DNA of 64,000 nucleotides. It comes from Paenibacillus sp. BK033. Its GTDB lineage: Bacteria; Bacillota; Bacilli; Paenibacillales; Paenibacillaceae. The notes beneath the pieces are model-generated. The model was given only the letters and a program-made list of their open reading frames with translations, did not search any database and had not been told where the DNA came from. Shown piece after piece: positions 19,122 through 28,538 of the stretch. A program made the position numbers and the translations under genes. Every line of letters begins with the position of its first letter. Position 1 is the stretch's first letter. The stretch is taken from NCBI RefSeq assembly GCF_004345425.1, contig NZ_SLVP01000003.1, positions 407,975 through 471,974 of the forward strand. Direction: 5' to 3'.

Positions 19122-20042
19122 TTAGAACAAAGCATGATCTTTGTCGTATTTGCGTACCGCATAGTTAGCCAGCAAGATCGTTGCAAAGCCAAGCACGGAT
19201 TGATAGAAGCCTGCCGCAGCCGATAAGCCGATTTCGTTCGATGTCGTCAGAGACCGGAAGACGAAGGTATCGATAACATCGGTTGAGGAGAACAAGAGGC
19301 CGTTGTTGCCGACCATGTTGTAGAACATCCCGAAATCCCCTCTGAAAATATTGCCGACAGCGAGCAGGACCAGAATAATCACGGTTGGGAACAGATTCGG
19401 CAGCGTGATACGCCAGATCCGCTGGAATACGTTTGCTCCGTCGATCTCAGCCGCTTCGTACATCTCGTTGTCGATCCCCGTGATGGCCGCCAGATACATG
19501 ACCGAGCCGTAGCCAAGCGTTTTCCAGGCGGATACAAGCACGAGAATGACCGGCCAATAGGAAGGCGTGTTGTAAATATCAACCGGCTGCATGCCTACGG
19601 CCTTCAGCAGCACATTCAGCGTACCCACGTCGTAGTTGAACAGGTTGTAAGCGATAGCGCCTACGACAACCCATGAAATAAAGTAAGGAAGGAACAGCAT
19701 GGTCTGCGTTAACTTTCGGAACCATTTGCCCACCGCTTCAAACAGGAATATCGCCGCCGCAATCTGCAGCACGTTGTTGACGATGATAAAGGCGATGTTA
19801 TAAAGCGCCGTATTCCTCGTAACCATCCAGGCATTGCCCGATTCGAAGAAAAAACGGAAGTTGCTGATTCCGTTCCACGGACTTCCGAATATGCCGCCCG
19901 TGTTGTTGTATTGTTTGAATGCCAGTACAATGCCGGCCATCGGGATATAAGCGAACAGTATAAAAAAGAATACCGCCGGCGCCAGCATGAGCAGCAGCGT
20001 CTTGTTCTGAAGGGCGTAACCCCAAAATCCGCGTCGCATCAT
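19122..20042 (-). CDS. Sugar ABC transporter permease (LplB type)
   Basis: A 306-aa membrane protein with six helices, of the CUT1 LplB/YteP group. It has the N-terminal LMLAPAVFFFILFAYIPMAG segment, the EAA loop DNEMYEAAEIDGANVFQRIW near residue 195, and the C-terminal ANYAVRKYDKDHALF. It is the first gene of the three-gene transporter operon and follows a promoter-sized gap after the yesMN-type terminator. An AGGAGGAG ribosome site precedes the ATG. Confidence 0.93.
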   Translation of the reverse strand: MMRRGFWGYALQNKTLLLMLAPAVFFFILFAYIPMAGIVLAFKQYNNTGGIFGSPWNGISNFRFFFESGNAWMVTRNTALYNIAFIIVNNVLQIAAAIFLFEAVGKWFRKLTQTMLFLPYFISWVVVGAIAYNLFNYDVGTLNVLLKAVGMQPVDIYNTPSYWPVILVLVSAWKTLGYGSVMYLAAITGIDNEMYEAAEIDGANVFQRIWRITLPNLFPTVIILVLLAVGNIFRGDFGMFYNMVGNNGLLFSSTDVIDTFVFRSLTTSNEIGLSAAAGFYQSVLGFATILLANYAVRKYDKDHALF

Positions 20043-20083
20043 TCGTTTTCTCCTCCTGTATAATCTCTCTGTCTCATAGGTTA

Positions 20084-20142
20084 ATTATATAAACCGCGCC
20101 GCCCCTCCAAAATTAAGCCAAACTACAAAAAGTAATACTTAA
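20084..20142 (-). promoter_or_regulatory. Candidate promoter and operator of the sugar ABC operon
   Basis: A perfect TATAAT (minus strand, 20084-20089) lacks a good -35, as expected for an activated promoter. About 25 bases upstream of the -10, TTAAG and CTTAA arms (20113-20117 and 20138-20142) flank an AT-rich core containing AGTATTACT. This would be a fitting target for the neighbouring YesN-type AraC regulator. Confidence 0.4.
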
Positions 20143-20192
20143 TCTACGATTTCGGACGGAAAGTTTCGTTTATACGGATCGAAAAAAAACAA

Positions 20193-20225
20193 AAGCCTGC
20201 AGCTTGGAAAAACAGCCGCAGGCTT
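20193..20225 (-). terminator. Terminator of the YesMN-type operon
   Basis: AAGCCTGC pairs with GCAGGCTT around a 17-base loop, and read leftward it is followed by TTGTTTTTTTTC. It separates the two-component genes from the transporter operon. Confidence 0.85.
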
Positions 20226-20245
20226 ACGAATTAAGGTCAAACGGA

Positions 20246-21805
20246 CTAGATTTTATGCTTCTTTCGGTACTCGCCCGGCGTCATGCCCGTGAATTGCTTG
20301 AACTGCCGGTTGAAATAAATGATATTCTTGTAGCCGACCCGCTCGGCTATTTCGTACACCTTCAGGCAAGGATCAGCCAGCAGCTCCCGAACCCGGTCCA
20401 TGCGCCGTTCGTTCAGCCAGTCGCTGAACAAGGTACCGGTCTCCTCCTTGAACAGGGTGCTCAAATAATTGGGCGTAAAATCGAAATGCGCCGCTACTTC
20501 CTTCAGCGTAATTTTCTGCTCCAGCCGCTCGTCCACAAACGCCATAATGTTATCGAACAGCTTGCGCTTCTGCTTCTGGCGCTTCACGTACAATAACTCG
20601 GACAGCTCGAAAAATCTTCTGCGCAGCCAAGACAGGATATCGTCGATCGTCTCGAATTGGAACAGAACGGCTGCCTTCTGCGCATCCCACTTCAGCAGCT
20701 CGTACAGATTCTCGTTTTGCTGCAGCAGATCGGCATGCAGCTTCGACGTTACCCGGATTATCAGGTCGTACGCATATTGCTTCTGGGATACGCTTTCGTT
20801 CTTGTCGAACAGCTTGAGCAGCCGGTCATCAATCGCGACAAGGTCATAATCGAGAATCGCGGTCAGCATCTGCCCGACGTTCTCCTCGACATTGGGCTCC
20901 AGCTTGTCCTCTCTCGCCGTGCCGGACACATCCTTGATCAGCCGGTTTTTGCCCAGCAGCCACTTTGCGCTAAGTGCTGCCTGCGCCTGCCGGTAGGATT
21001 CGCGAAGCTCCTCCGTATCCCTCGCCGAGCTTCCCGCGCCTGCCGTAATCGTGACGGGGAAGTTCTGACGGACCTCGCCGACCAGCTCCTCCAGCATCGC
21101 GTTAAACCGGTCATCGGAGATCGGCGATAGAATAACAATCCGCTGATCATGGCTCACCAGCACCGTCCCTCCGTCATGGTCGCCAACGAATTGCTCGATA
21201 AAGGAGGAAATGCCGCGGATCTGACTGCGCCGCTCCTGCTCGGGGATTTTCCACTCTACGTCATCGATCTCGATAACCGCCGCGGCTGCCCCGTATTGCA
21301 GAAGCGAATTCAGGAACGGAGCGATATGCTCCCGTTCATGGTCTTCGGCCGTATCGGCCAGCCATTTAAGCATCAGCTCCCTATTGACGAGCGACAGGGC
21401 CTCGGTTACGATCGAATGCCGCTTCCGCTCGCTCTCCACCTGCTTATAGACGGTTTCCAGCATGTCATGCAGCTCCTGGTCCTTGACCGGCTTCAGCAAA
21501 TAACCCGAAGCGTTCATCTGAATCGCTTCCTTGGCGTATTGAAAGTCCTCGTGACCGCTAATAAAAACAACTTGCACATGCGGGTTCCGTTCCTTCGCCT
21601 TCCGCGCGAATTCCGTCCCCGTCATAATCGGCATCCGGATATCGGACAGAATGACGTCAATCCGCTCATCCTCCATCAGCTTCAGAGCTTCGAATCCGCT
21701 GCTCGCCGTGCCAACCACCCGCAAGGGCAGCGGGCTGCCCGTTACCCTGCGCCGCATCCATTCCAGATCTACCGCTTCGTCATCTACCAGTAATACCGTA
21801 ATCAT
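20246..21805 (-). CDS. YesN-type response regulator (receiver plus AraC HTH)
   Basis: A 519-aa cytoplasmic regulator. The receiver domain has the acidic pair DDE at 8-10, phospho-acceptor Asp55 in ILSDIRMPIMTG and Lys in LLKPVKD. A middle region of about 250 residues is typical of YesN proteins. The C-terminus is an AraC double helix-turn-helix (TLKEVAAHFDFTPNYLSTLF and VGYKNIIYFNRQFKQ). It overlaps the kinase gene by four bases (ATGA) and so is translationally coupled to it. It probably activates the downstream sugar ABC operon and the galactanase gene in response to an extracellular sugar sensed by the kinase. Confidence 0.93.
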   Translation of the reverse strand: MITVLLVDDEAVDLEWMRRRVTGSPLPLRVVGTASSGFEALKLMEDERIDVILSDIRMPIMTGTEFARKAKERNPHVQVVFISGHEDFQYAKEAIQMNASGYLLKPVKDQELHDMLETVYKQVESERKRHSIVTEALSLVNRELMLKWLADTAEDHEREHIAPFLNSLLQYGAAAAVIEIDDVEWKIPEQERRSQIRGISSFIEQFVGDHDGGTVLVSHDQRIVILSPISDDRFNAMLEELVGEVRQNFPVTITAGAGSSARDTEELRESYRQAQAALSAKWLLGKNRLIKDVSGTAREDKLEPNVEENVGQMLTAILDYDLVAIDDRLLKLFDKNESVSQKQYAYDLIIRVTSKLHADLLQQNENLYELLKWDAQKAAVLFQFETIDDILSWLRRRFFELSELLYVKRQKQKRKLFDNIMAFVDERLEQKITLKEVAAHFDFTPNYLSTLFKEETGTLFSDWLNERRMDRVRELLADPCLKVYEIAERVGYKNIIYFNRQFKQFTGMTPGEYRKKHKI

Positions 21806-23580
21806 GCCAGCTGTCTCCTTTGCTCTTCCTCGTCGGCGTTGCCCTGCCGGTCTACCGGCAGCAGGATCCGTACGGTTGTCCCTCCGCCAAACACGCTTCC
21901 GATCTCGATGCCATGCTCATCGCCATACCGCAGCTTAATGCGGTCATCCACGTTGCGGATGCCGTATCCGCCAGACTGTCCCGGCTGTGCCATTACCGTC
22001 CTCAAAGCATCCGGCTTCATCCCGATCCCGGTGTCGATGACCTTCAGCTCCACCTTATTTCCGACCGTTCTGCCGCTGATCCGGATCGCGATATGACTGC
22101 CAAACCAGGCATGCTTAAAGATGTTCTCCACGAAAGGCTGCAGGATCAGCTTAATGACTCTGCAATCTTCAAGTCCCCGCTCCATATCGATATGGACGTC
22201 AAATTTTCCCGCGTATTTAATGCGCTGAATGTCCAGGTAAGCCTCCACCTGCTCCAGCTCCTTGGCGAGCGGAATAAATACCTGGCCGTCATTAAGCGAA
22301 AGCCGGTAAAACTTCGCGAGTCCTTCAACCATGCCCGTTACCTTCCCCGTCTCCGACAAATTCGCAAGGCTGCCTATCGTCGACAAGGTGTTGTACAGGA
22401 AATGCGGATTAATCTGCGCCTGCAGCGCCTCGAGCTCCGCCTGTTTTTTCTGAATGCCTTCCACGTATACCTTCTTGATCAGATCCTGAATGTTCTCCGC
22501 CATATCGTTAAACGCGCCGGCGATATGAACAAATTCGTCATTGCCGCTGAAGCGCAGGCGCTTCTGGAAGCTGCCCTGCTGGAAGGAGCCCAGAAACGAG
22601 ACAATGCGCCTCATTTTCCGCCCGGACAGTCTGGCCACCAGGAATCCGATCAAGGACATCACAAGGAAGCTGATCAGGCATACGTAGAAAATAACGCTCC
22701 CCAGCTTGCCGGCATCCTTTCTCAGGTACTCGTTCGGAACCAGCGTCTCAATCACAAAGCTGGTGTTCGGAATTTTATTTTGCATGACGAGATAAGTGCC
22801 GTTATCCTCTTCCGGCATCGCGCCAGCCGCAGCTTCCGCATCCGTATGCTCATTGTCGCCCCGTTGATAAAGAACCGTATCGTTGCTCGTGTCCACCAGA
22901 CGAAGAATGAGCCCCTCCTCGGTTGGAAACGCTTTAAAATCGCCAAGCAAATCGTCCAGCCGCGTCGTGATCCGGACGTAGCCGATAATCGTCTTGTAAT
23001 CGTTGTAAGAGACCAGCTTCCGGAAGTGCGAAATATTGTTGAGCGTCCGGTCGGTGTCGACCTGCAGCCAAATATTATCCTTGTCCGAATCCTTGATCGC
23101 GTTGAACCACGACTTATTCGTAATCTCGCTGTACGGCAAAATGTAATAATCGCTGTCCTTAATCTCTTCGTACATGCTGTCTCCGTCAACCTCGTTCAAA
23201 TAGCCGTTTGTCGTATAGACTAGAAGACGGATATGATTGCCGTACAAATGGAGCGGCGCCTGGATCTGGGGCACGATCTCGTCCAGCATCGTCAGATACG
23301 TCTGGAGCGGATCGCCTTTCTTCTGCAGCGCCCGTTGAAAGGATAAGCTGCCGAACAGCGTATCGGACATCCGCTGAATCTCGTCAAGCTGATAGCCCAG
23401 GTTATTTTCCGTTTGTTCCATTGCCGTCTTAATGTTTGTCTCTGCCATTTCCGTACGGGATTGCACCAGCATCGTATACGAAAAATAACCGATAACCGCG
23501 TCCGTAACCAGCACGAGCAGCAGGTAGGAAATCATCATTTTATACGTAAACGGCATGAAGGTTCTCAACCGCTTCTCCAT
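21802..23580 (-). CDS. YesM-type sensor histidine kinase
   Basis: A 592-aa membrane kinase. TM1 (about 15-37) and TM2 (about 292-316) enclose a 250-residue extracellular Cache-like sensor. A HAMP linker (317-370) follows, then the His_kinase domain with phospho-acceptor His393 in ALQAQINPHFLYNTL, and an ATPase with N-box (LQPFVENIFKHA) and G-box (DTGIGM, SGGYGIRNVDDRIKLRYG). It is the first gene of the yesMN-type pair. An AGGAGG site lies 9 bases before the ATG. The 165-bp gap to the divergent spoVR gene carries both promoters. The ligand is unknown; context suggests a galactan-derived sugar or its binding protein. Confidence 0.93.
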   Translation of the reverse strand: MEKRLRTFMPFTYKMMISYLLLVLVTDAVIGYFSYTMLVQSRTEMAETNIKTAMEQTENNLGYQLDEIQRMSDTLFGSLSFQRALQKKGDPLQTYLTMLDEIVPQIQAPLHLYGNHIRLLVYTTNGYLNEVDGDSMYEEIKDSDYYILPYSEITNKSWFNAIKDSDKDNIWLQVDTDRTLNNISHFRKLVSYNDYKTIIGYVRITTRLDDLLGDFKAFPTEEGLILRLVDTSNDTVLYQRGDNEHTDAEAAAGAMPEEDNGTYLVMQNKIPNTSFVIETLVPNEYLRKDAGKLGSVIFYVCLISFLVMSLIGFLVARLSGRKMRRIVSFLGSFQQGSFQKRLRFSGNDEFVHIAGAFNDMAENIQDLIKKVYVEGIQKKQAELEALQAQINPHFLYNTLSTIGSLANLSETGKVTGMVEGLAKFYRLSLNDGQVFIPLAKELEQVEAYLDIQRIKYAGKFDVHIDMERGLEDCRVIKLILQPFVENIFKHAWFGSHIAIRISGRTVGNKVELKVIDTGIGMKPDALRTVMAQPGQSGGYGIRNVDDRIKLRYGDEHGIEIGSVFGGGTTVRILLPVDRQGNADEEEQRRQLA

Positions 23581-23745
23581 GTTGCTGCGCCCTCCTAGGT
23601 CCTATCGTTCATGAATAGGGAAATCATATACGAATTTGTCCAATAAATAAATAGGAGATTACTTGAACGCTCAGGGCATATCCAACAGCGGCGGCGGCAT
23701 ACACATGGTATGAACGGTATTTATCAAGTACGGGGGGATAGCGCA

Positions 23746-25182
23746 ATGAATCAGGATGAGATCCGTGCACTGGAATATGCCATCGATGAAATTACGGAAA
23801 TCGCAACAGGTTTTGGGCTCGATTTTTACCCGATGCGTTATGAGATTTGTCCGGCGGACATCATTTACACCTTTGGCGCTTACGGGATGCCGACGCGCTT
23901 CAGCCACTGGAGCTTTGGCAAAACGTTCAACAAGATGAAGATGCAATACGACTTCGGTCTAAGCAAAATATACGAGCTTGTGATCAACTCGAATCCGTGT
24001 TACGCCTTCCTGCTCGAGGGCAACTCGCTGATTCAGAATAAGCTTATTGTCGCGCACGTTCTGGCCCACTGCGATTTCTTCAAGAACAATGCCCGCTTCA
24101 GCCAAACCAATCGCAACATGGTGGAGAGCATGTCCGCTACCGCCGACCGCATTCATCAATACGAGATGGACCACGGAACGGAAGCCGTGGAGAAGTTTAT
24201 CGACGCCGTTCTGGCCATTCAGGAGCATGTGGATCCGACCATTATTAAGCCATACCAGCTCGATAAATCCCGGTATATCGAGCTGCTGACGAAGGAGAAA
24301 TCGCGTTCCTCGAAGCAGACGGCAAAGTCGGAGTACGAGGATTTGTGGTCGCTGGAGGAGATTGAGGCTTCGGCTGGACCTTCCGCTCCAGCGCCCAATC
24401 AGTTCCCTCCGGAGCCGGAGAAGGATCTGGTCTGGTTCATCGAGGAATATTCGCCGAAGCTCGAGCCTTGGCAGCGCGACATCATGTCGATGCTCCGCGA
24501 CGAGATGCTCTACTTCTGGCCGCAGATCGAGACCAAGATCATGAACGAAGGCTGGGCTTCGTATTGGCATCAGCGCATTATCCGCGAATTGCCGCTTACC
24601 AGCTACGAGACGATCGAGTTCGCCAAGCTGAACTCCTCCGTTGTTATCCCATCCAGGCATAGCCTCAACCCGTATTATCTCGGGCTGAAGATCTTCGAGG
24701 ATATCGAGAAGCGCTGGGATAAACCTACGAAGGAAGAACAGGTGCGGTTTGGACGCGTGCCGGGCAAAGGCCGGGAGAAAATTTTCGAAGTGCGGGAATT
24801 CGATTCCGACATTTCCTTCCTGCGCAATTACTTAACGAAGGAACTGACCGATGAACTCGATCTCTATATCTTCGAGAAGAAAGGGCCGGAATGGAAAATC
24901 ACCGATAAATCCTGGGAAAATATCCGCGAGCAGCTCGTCTATTCGAAGGTAAACGGCGGCTTCCCAAGCATCGTGGTTACCGACGGCGACTTCAACCGGG
25001 TGGGTGAGCTGTACCTGAAGCATAACTACGAGGGAACCGAGCTTGACCTGAAATATGTCGAGCGCACTCTCCCTTACGTCGTGCAGCTCTGGGGCAAGAA
25101 CGTCCATCTGGAGACCATCGTTGAGGACAAGAAAATCGTCTTCAGCTGCGACGGGAAGAAGACCAGCCGGAAGTTTGTTTAG
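23746..25182 (+). CDS. spoVR: Stage V sporulation protein R (SpoVR)
   Basis: A 478-aa cytoplasmic protein of the SpoVR family, needed for normal spore cortex formation in Bacillus; its biochemical activity is unknown. Family blocks are visible: [20 protein letters not shown] near residue 40, [29 protein letters not shown] and [17 protein letters not shown]. The ATG at 23746 is preferred over one at 23710 because GGGGGG lies 8 bases upstream. SpoVR, PrkA (here at 33.6 kb) and YhbH often occur together, but the genes are not contiguous here. Confidence 0.95.
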   Translation: MNQDEIRALEYAIDEITEIATGFGLDFYPMRYEICPADIIYTFGAYGMPTRFSHWSFGKTFNKMKMQYDFGLSKIYELVINSNPCYAFLLEGNSLIQNKLIVAHVLAHCDFFKNNARFSQTNRNMVESMSATADRIHQYEMDHGTEAVEKFIDAVLAIQEHVDPTIIKPYQLDKSRYIELLTKEKSRSSKQTAKSEYEDLWSLEEIEASAGPSAPAPNQFPPEPEKDLVWFIEEYSPKLEPWQRDIMSMLRDEMLYFWPQIETKIMNEGWASYWHQRIIRELPLTSYETIEFAKLNSSVVIPSRHSLNPYYLGLKIFEDIEKRWDKPTKEEQVRFGRVPGKGREKIFEVREFDSDISFLRNYLTKELTDELDLYIFEKKGPEWKITDKSWENIREQLVYSKVNGGFPSIVVTDGDFNRVGELYLKHNYEGTELDLKYVERTLPYVVQLWGKNVHLETIVEDKKIVFSCDGKKTSRKFV

Positions 25183-25198
25183 AGTGTTTATAGTTAAA

Positions 25199-25244
25199 AA
25201 AGCCGCATCCATGGCCTTTTCGTCAGGCACCGGATTGCGGCTTT
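25199..25244. terminator. Bidirectional terminator between spoVR and the coat ATP-grasp gene
   Basis: AAAGCCGCATCC pairs with GGATTGCGGCTTT (one T bulged) around a 21-base loop. It is preceded by a run of A and sits between convergent genes. Confidence 0.75.
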
Positions 25245-25250
25245 CCCCTG

Positions 25251-26030
25251 TTAATCGTCCTTTCTGCCGTAGCTTCTCGCGAACTCTTTCATCTTCCTGT
25301 ACGCCTGCGGATTAAGCCGCTTCACGGGATAAAACTGCGGGTGATTCGAGTTGACTTCGATAACCCAGAGACGCTGCTTCTTGTCGTAAGCAAAATCGAT
25401 GCCCAGCTCGTGCATGCCTTTGCGTTTGCCGCTGAGATGCTTTGCGATTTTGAGCGACTTTGACTTTAGCTGCGAGATCCGCTTCGCCGTCTTCTTCGGC
25501 GAGAGGCCCTGCTTCTTCCCCAGCTTCTCCATCGAATACAGCTTGCCGCCCTGATAATAATTCGTAACGATCTTCTTGGGAGCGCCAACCTTCACCGAAT
25601 AGCAGTTCACGGTCCAGGAGCCGCCCGGCTTGCGCTGCACCATCACCCGGATATCGTACGCTCTGCCGTTCACGCGGTCGAGCGTGATGCCCTTCTGAAT
25701 AATAAGCCTTTTCTCCGACTTTTTGTTAATATGGTTATACACGGCTGAAGCCGAACCCAAATGACGGCTTAGCTGCTTCTTCTTCACGATATGCTTAACC
25801 GTATAGCCCGAGCTCTTCGCATTCTTGACTTTGAAGATCCCCATCCCCTGCGAGCCCGTATCCGGCTTTACATAGACCGAAGAGTGCTCCGCCAGCATCG
25901 AGGCCATATTTTTCCGGCTAAACGACACGGTATGGGGGACAAGCTTCTTCAGGCTTTTGTGAGACTTCAAATACCGGCACACCTTAAGCTTTCCGTAGAT
26001 GCTTCGGCTGTTATACTTTTTTACATACAT
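25251..26030 (-). CDS. YheC/YheD-like endospore coat-associated ATP-grasp protein
   Basis: About 259 aa, of the YheC/YheD group of ATP-grasp proteins linked to the Bacillus spore coat. The ATP-grasp core is visible as VKPDTGSQGMGIFKV (nucleotide loop), DIRVMVQRKPGG, and the metal site ELGIDFAYDKKQRLWVIEVN ending in NSNHPQFYP. It may ligate amino acids to a peptide or coat component; this is a family-level inference. The ATG at 26030 has GGAGG at the right distance, whereas the in-frame GTG at 26039 sits on top of the ribosome site. The gene is unusually rich in Lys, Ser and Tyr codons. It is divergent from the next gene. Confidence 0.82.
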   Translation of the reverse strand: MYVKKYNSRSIYGKLKVCRYLKSHKSLKKLVPHTVSFSRKNMASMLAEHSSVYVKPDTGSQGMGIFKVKNAKSSGYTVKHIVKKKQLSRHLGSASAVYNHINKKSEKRLIIQKGITLDRVNGRAYDIRVMVQRKPGGSWTVNCYSVKVGAPKKIVTNYYQGGKLYSMEKLGKKQGLSPKKTAKRISQLKSKSLKIAKHLSGKRKGMHELGIDFAYDKKQRLWVIEVNSNHPQFYPVKRLNPQAYRKMKEFARSYGRKDD

Positions 26031-26175
26031 GGGACTCACCCTCCAATCCCAGTGTATGTTCCGCCGCTTAACGCCACTTGTGCTGAAGTGGATAGGCCCC
26101 CATACAACTGCGGCCGCAGCTGCAACTATTCGGTTCCGGCACCCGTTAAATAGTTATTAGGGAGAGTGGTGTTTC

Positions 26176-26925
26176 TTGCAAAAATACGCGGTTATCTTCT
26201 GTTCAAGCTTGCTGCTTATTTTGGGACTAGGCGCATTCACCTATTGGGCGCTGACCCGCGACAATTCCCAATCGATCAAGGGCAATGCCGTTATTGACTG
26301 GGTCGACTTTGTTAAGCTTAACGGCCATACCTATACCGGCCTTTACGACGGCGTGCTTGTCAATCCGGACGATGTAACGGATGCTGTCGCAGGCAAGGTG
26401 AAGTTCAAGGTAGGGGATGTTGTCTCTAATCCGGACTATCGGACCAAGGAAGGCGACGCGGCTTTCCTTGCTATCGGCACGCAGCTGTACGAGGTAAAGG
26501 GGTATAAACCGGAAGAATTGATTGCTGCCGAGGACAAAACGAGAATCGGGGGATACCGCCTGTATGTGGAGGACTCCTATTACAAAACGCTTAACCGGCG
26601 CAGCTTCAAGGACCTTCCTATGGACAAAGTCAGCAAGATCGAGCTGTATAAAAAGGATGATACCGCTCCGTACCGGACGCTTGTGAATCAGGAGCAGTCC
26701 GACTTTATCCATCTGCTGAAATCCGGCGAATATAAGCCTGCCTATACGCCAAATACCCAGAACGGAGACCCCGACTATTACTACATGATCTTCTATACGG
26801 ACGAGCCCATCGCCTATTCCTTCAGCATCGCGGACGACGGCGATCATGTTTTCTTTTATCCGTGGGACCTCGCTCTCGTCGATAACCGGATACGGACGTT
26901 GCTGGCAGACTCTAACGAATCCTGA
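26176..26925 (+). CDS. Unrecognised membrane-anchored protein
   Basis: A 249-aa protein of unknown function. Residues 3-25 form a single hydrophobic helix, probably an uncleaved anchor, and the rest is hydrophilic and extracellular with many Asp, Tyr and Lys. The segments DWVDFVKLNGHTYTGLYDG and GTQLYEVKGYKPEELIA look like a conserved surface domain that I cannot name. The proposed start is TTG at 26176 behind GGGAGAG. The gene stands alone and ends at a clear terminator. It has no signature of an enzyme. Confidence 0.65.
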   Translation: MQKYAVIFCSSLLLILGLGAFTYWALTRDNSQSIKGNAVIDWVDFVKLNGHTYTGLYDGVLVNPDDVTDAVAGKVKFKVGDVVSNPDYRTKEGDAAFLAIGTQLYEVKGYKPEELIAAEDKTRIGGYRLYVEDSYYKTLNRRSFKDLPMDKVSKIELYKKDDTAPYRTLVNQEQSDFIHLLKSGEYKPAYTPNTQNGDPDYYYMIFYTDEPIAYSFSIADDGDHVFFYPWDLALVDNRIRTLLADSNES

Positions 26926-26940
26926 TAAGCCTAATAAATA

Positions 26941-26986
26941 AGGGTTGTTCGGTGCCAACATTCAGCTTCCCGAAACAACCCTTTTT
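26941..26986 (+). terminator. Terminator of the unrecognised membrane-protein gene
   Basis: AGGGTTGTTCGG pairs with CCGAAACAACCC (one bulge) and is followed by five T, 16 bases after the stop codon. Confidence 0.85.
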
Positions 26987-27109
26987 GTGTTGAACAGAGG
27001 TCCTCTTCCTCTTAGCGGCAGAACCGCGCTTGTCCCTGGAGCCCTTCCCAAAGCACCTGTTATAGCGCGAATCAATGCCTCAAGGAATAATTCTCCCCCT
27101 GTTCATCCC

Positions 27110-28138
27110 CTATTCCGTTATCGTCTTCGTATACGTACTGTTTGTTGTGATATAAACGGTTTGGCCGTTTACTTTGATTTGATACCAATAGCTGTTGGCT
27201 TTCTTGATCAGCTCGGCTTTTTGGCCAAGCTGCAGTCTGCCAACCGTGGAAGAGCTCGAGCTCGCTGCCGATTTCAGGCTAACCCAGCCCTTTACCGTCA
27301 CCACGTATGTAGTCTTCTCGTTCGACGGATTCGACGGATTCGACGGCGTCGGATCCGGAGCCGGCGTTGTGGAACCGCCCCCGGTTGATGGGCCTGTCCA
27401 GGCCGGAACCGGCTTTTGCGGCGGAAGCACATACGAATCTGGAATGATAGGCGCTTTAACCGTTTTGCCGGCCATCCCCGTGAAGCCGGCTGCAGGAACT
27501 ACGCGGCGGGCTTCCTTGAAGTTCTCGCCCCACCAATATTCCCAGCCGTCAACGGTGCCAAGCGCCGTCGGATTGCCGTCCGAGCGCGTGCCGATCACAA
27601 CCGGCTGACCATCGCGGTTGGTTCCCATGTAAATCGCAACGTGCATAATATGATCGGTTTCCTGCCAGGTCAGAATATCGCCAAGCTTCAGGTTCTCAAT
27701 GCCGGTAAGCTTCCACTTGCCGTTCACCTTCTGTTTGCCGACACCGGCTACCTTTGTGCCCACCGTGTTGTAATTCGCTGATGTTCCCGTAACGTTAAAT
27801 CCGAAATCGCCAAATACGAAACGGACAAAGCCCGAGCAGTCCTCGTAGCCGTATTTGCCGTAAGCATCCGAACCGCTGCCGTAAACCATATAACCGTTTT
27901 CCATATACCAGATCGCCCGTTCGACGATTTGGTAAGCGAGAGTGTTCGATTGACTTCCGTATTTGGCCCGGAAATCCGCCACATTATAGAGCTCGTCCTT
28001 CACGTAGCTATCCGCGTTTATGTACTCATTGTATTTCTTTACTGCGCTTGACGTGGTCCAGGTCGTGCTTGCGTTTGCAATGCCGGCTGTCCCTAGTAAA
28101 GATCCGATAATAGCGAGGCTTAGTAATTGCTTTTTCAT
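27110..28138 (-). CDS. Secreted NlpC/P60-like endopeptidase with SH3 domain
   Basis: A 342-aa exported peptidoglycan hydrolase candidate. The ATG at 28138 follows GGGAGGG, and a signal peptide ends near ANASTT (residue 24). Residues about 40-220 form the peptidase domain with nucleophile Cys101 (YEDCSGFVRF) and His166 (HIMHVAIYMG). A Pro/Thr-rich linker (about 235-275, with SNPSNPSN repeats) leads to a C-terminal bacterial SH3 domain (VTVKGWVSLKSAASSSSSTV), which usually binds cell-wall peptide. Expected activity is cleavage of muropeptide stems between D-gamma-Glu and the diamino acid. It is divergent from the 58-aa gene. Confidence 0.85.
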   Translation of the reverse strand: MKKQLLSLAIIGSLLGTAGIANASTTWTTSSAVKKYNEYINADSYVKDELYNVADFRAKYGSQSNTLAYQIVERAIWYMENGYMVYGSGSDAYGKYGYEDCSGFVRFVFGDFGFNVTGTSANYNTVGTKVAGVGKQKVNGKWKLTGIENLKLGDILTWQETDHIMHVAIYMGTNRDGQPVVIGTRSDGNPTALGTVDGWEYWWGENFKEARRVVPAAGFTGMAGKTVKAPIIPDSYVLPPQKPVPAWTGPSTGGGSTTPAPDPTPSNPSNPSNEKTTYVVTVKGWVSLKSAASSSSSTVGRLQLGQKAELIKKANSYWYQIKVNGQTVYITTNSTYTKTITE

Positions 28139-28247
28139 GTTTTTGTCATCCCTCCCACCCCTATTAAAATATATGCCAACTCTCACCGCAATGACCAAAA
28201 AGTACCACTATTGATAGACGGAGCCAATCTTACAACTCTCTAATTTT

Positions 28248-28277
28248 CTAATAATTACCATGTCTTTTTCTTGTCAA
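28248..28277 (-). promoter_or_regulatory. Sigma-A promoter of the NlpC/P60 gene
   Basis: On the minus strand TTGACA (28272-28277) is followed after 17-18 bases by TTATTA/TATTAG. A leader of roughly 105 bases precedes the start codon. Confidence 0.6.
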
Positions 28278-28301
28278 GGTAAACTGAAAACCACCGTAAA
28301 A

Positions 28302-28350
28302 CCTAGGCCGGGACTAGCTTTGGCAGGGCCCCTCAGGCCTTGTTGTTAGG
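28302..28350. other. GC-rich paired island in an AT-rich spacer
   Basis: CCTA-GGCC arms pair with GGCC and TAGG around an inner GC-rich segment containing CAGGGCCCC. It lies upstream of both divergent promoters in the 400-bp spacer 28139-28538. No known riboswitch consensus was recognised. The rest of the spacer holds the NlpC promoter and a TATAAT at 28486-28491 for the small gene. Confidence 0.4.
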
Positions 28351-28538
28351 CTGTTTTCCGCGATTTTGCAGGATAAAAATTCCTCCAAACATCATTTCCT
28401 CTATTACCAATTATGAGAAAAAATTTAGGAAAACTCGCCCAAGTAAGCAAGATATCCGCTTATAGCAAATTCTCTCTTTCTTTACTATAATTTTTCTAGT
28501 ACCTACTAACGCGCAATAAGACTTCCGAGGTGATACCG

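Noticed and set aside
28302..28350. c-di-AMP or c-di-GMP riboswitch before the NlpC/P60 gene
   Set aside because: The structure lies upstream of the mapped TTGACA promoter, outside the transcript, and the conserved aptamer sequences are absent.
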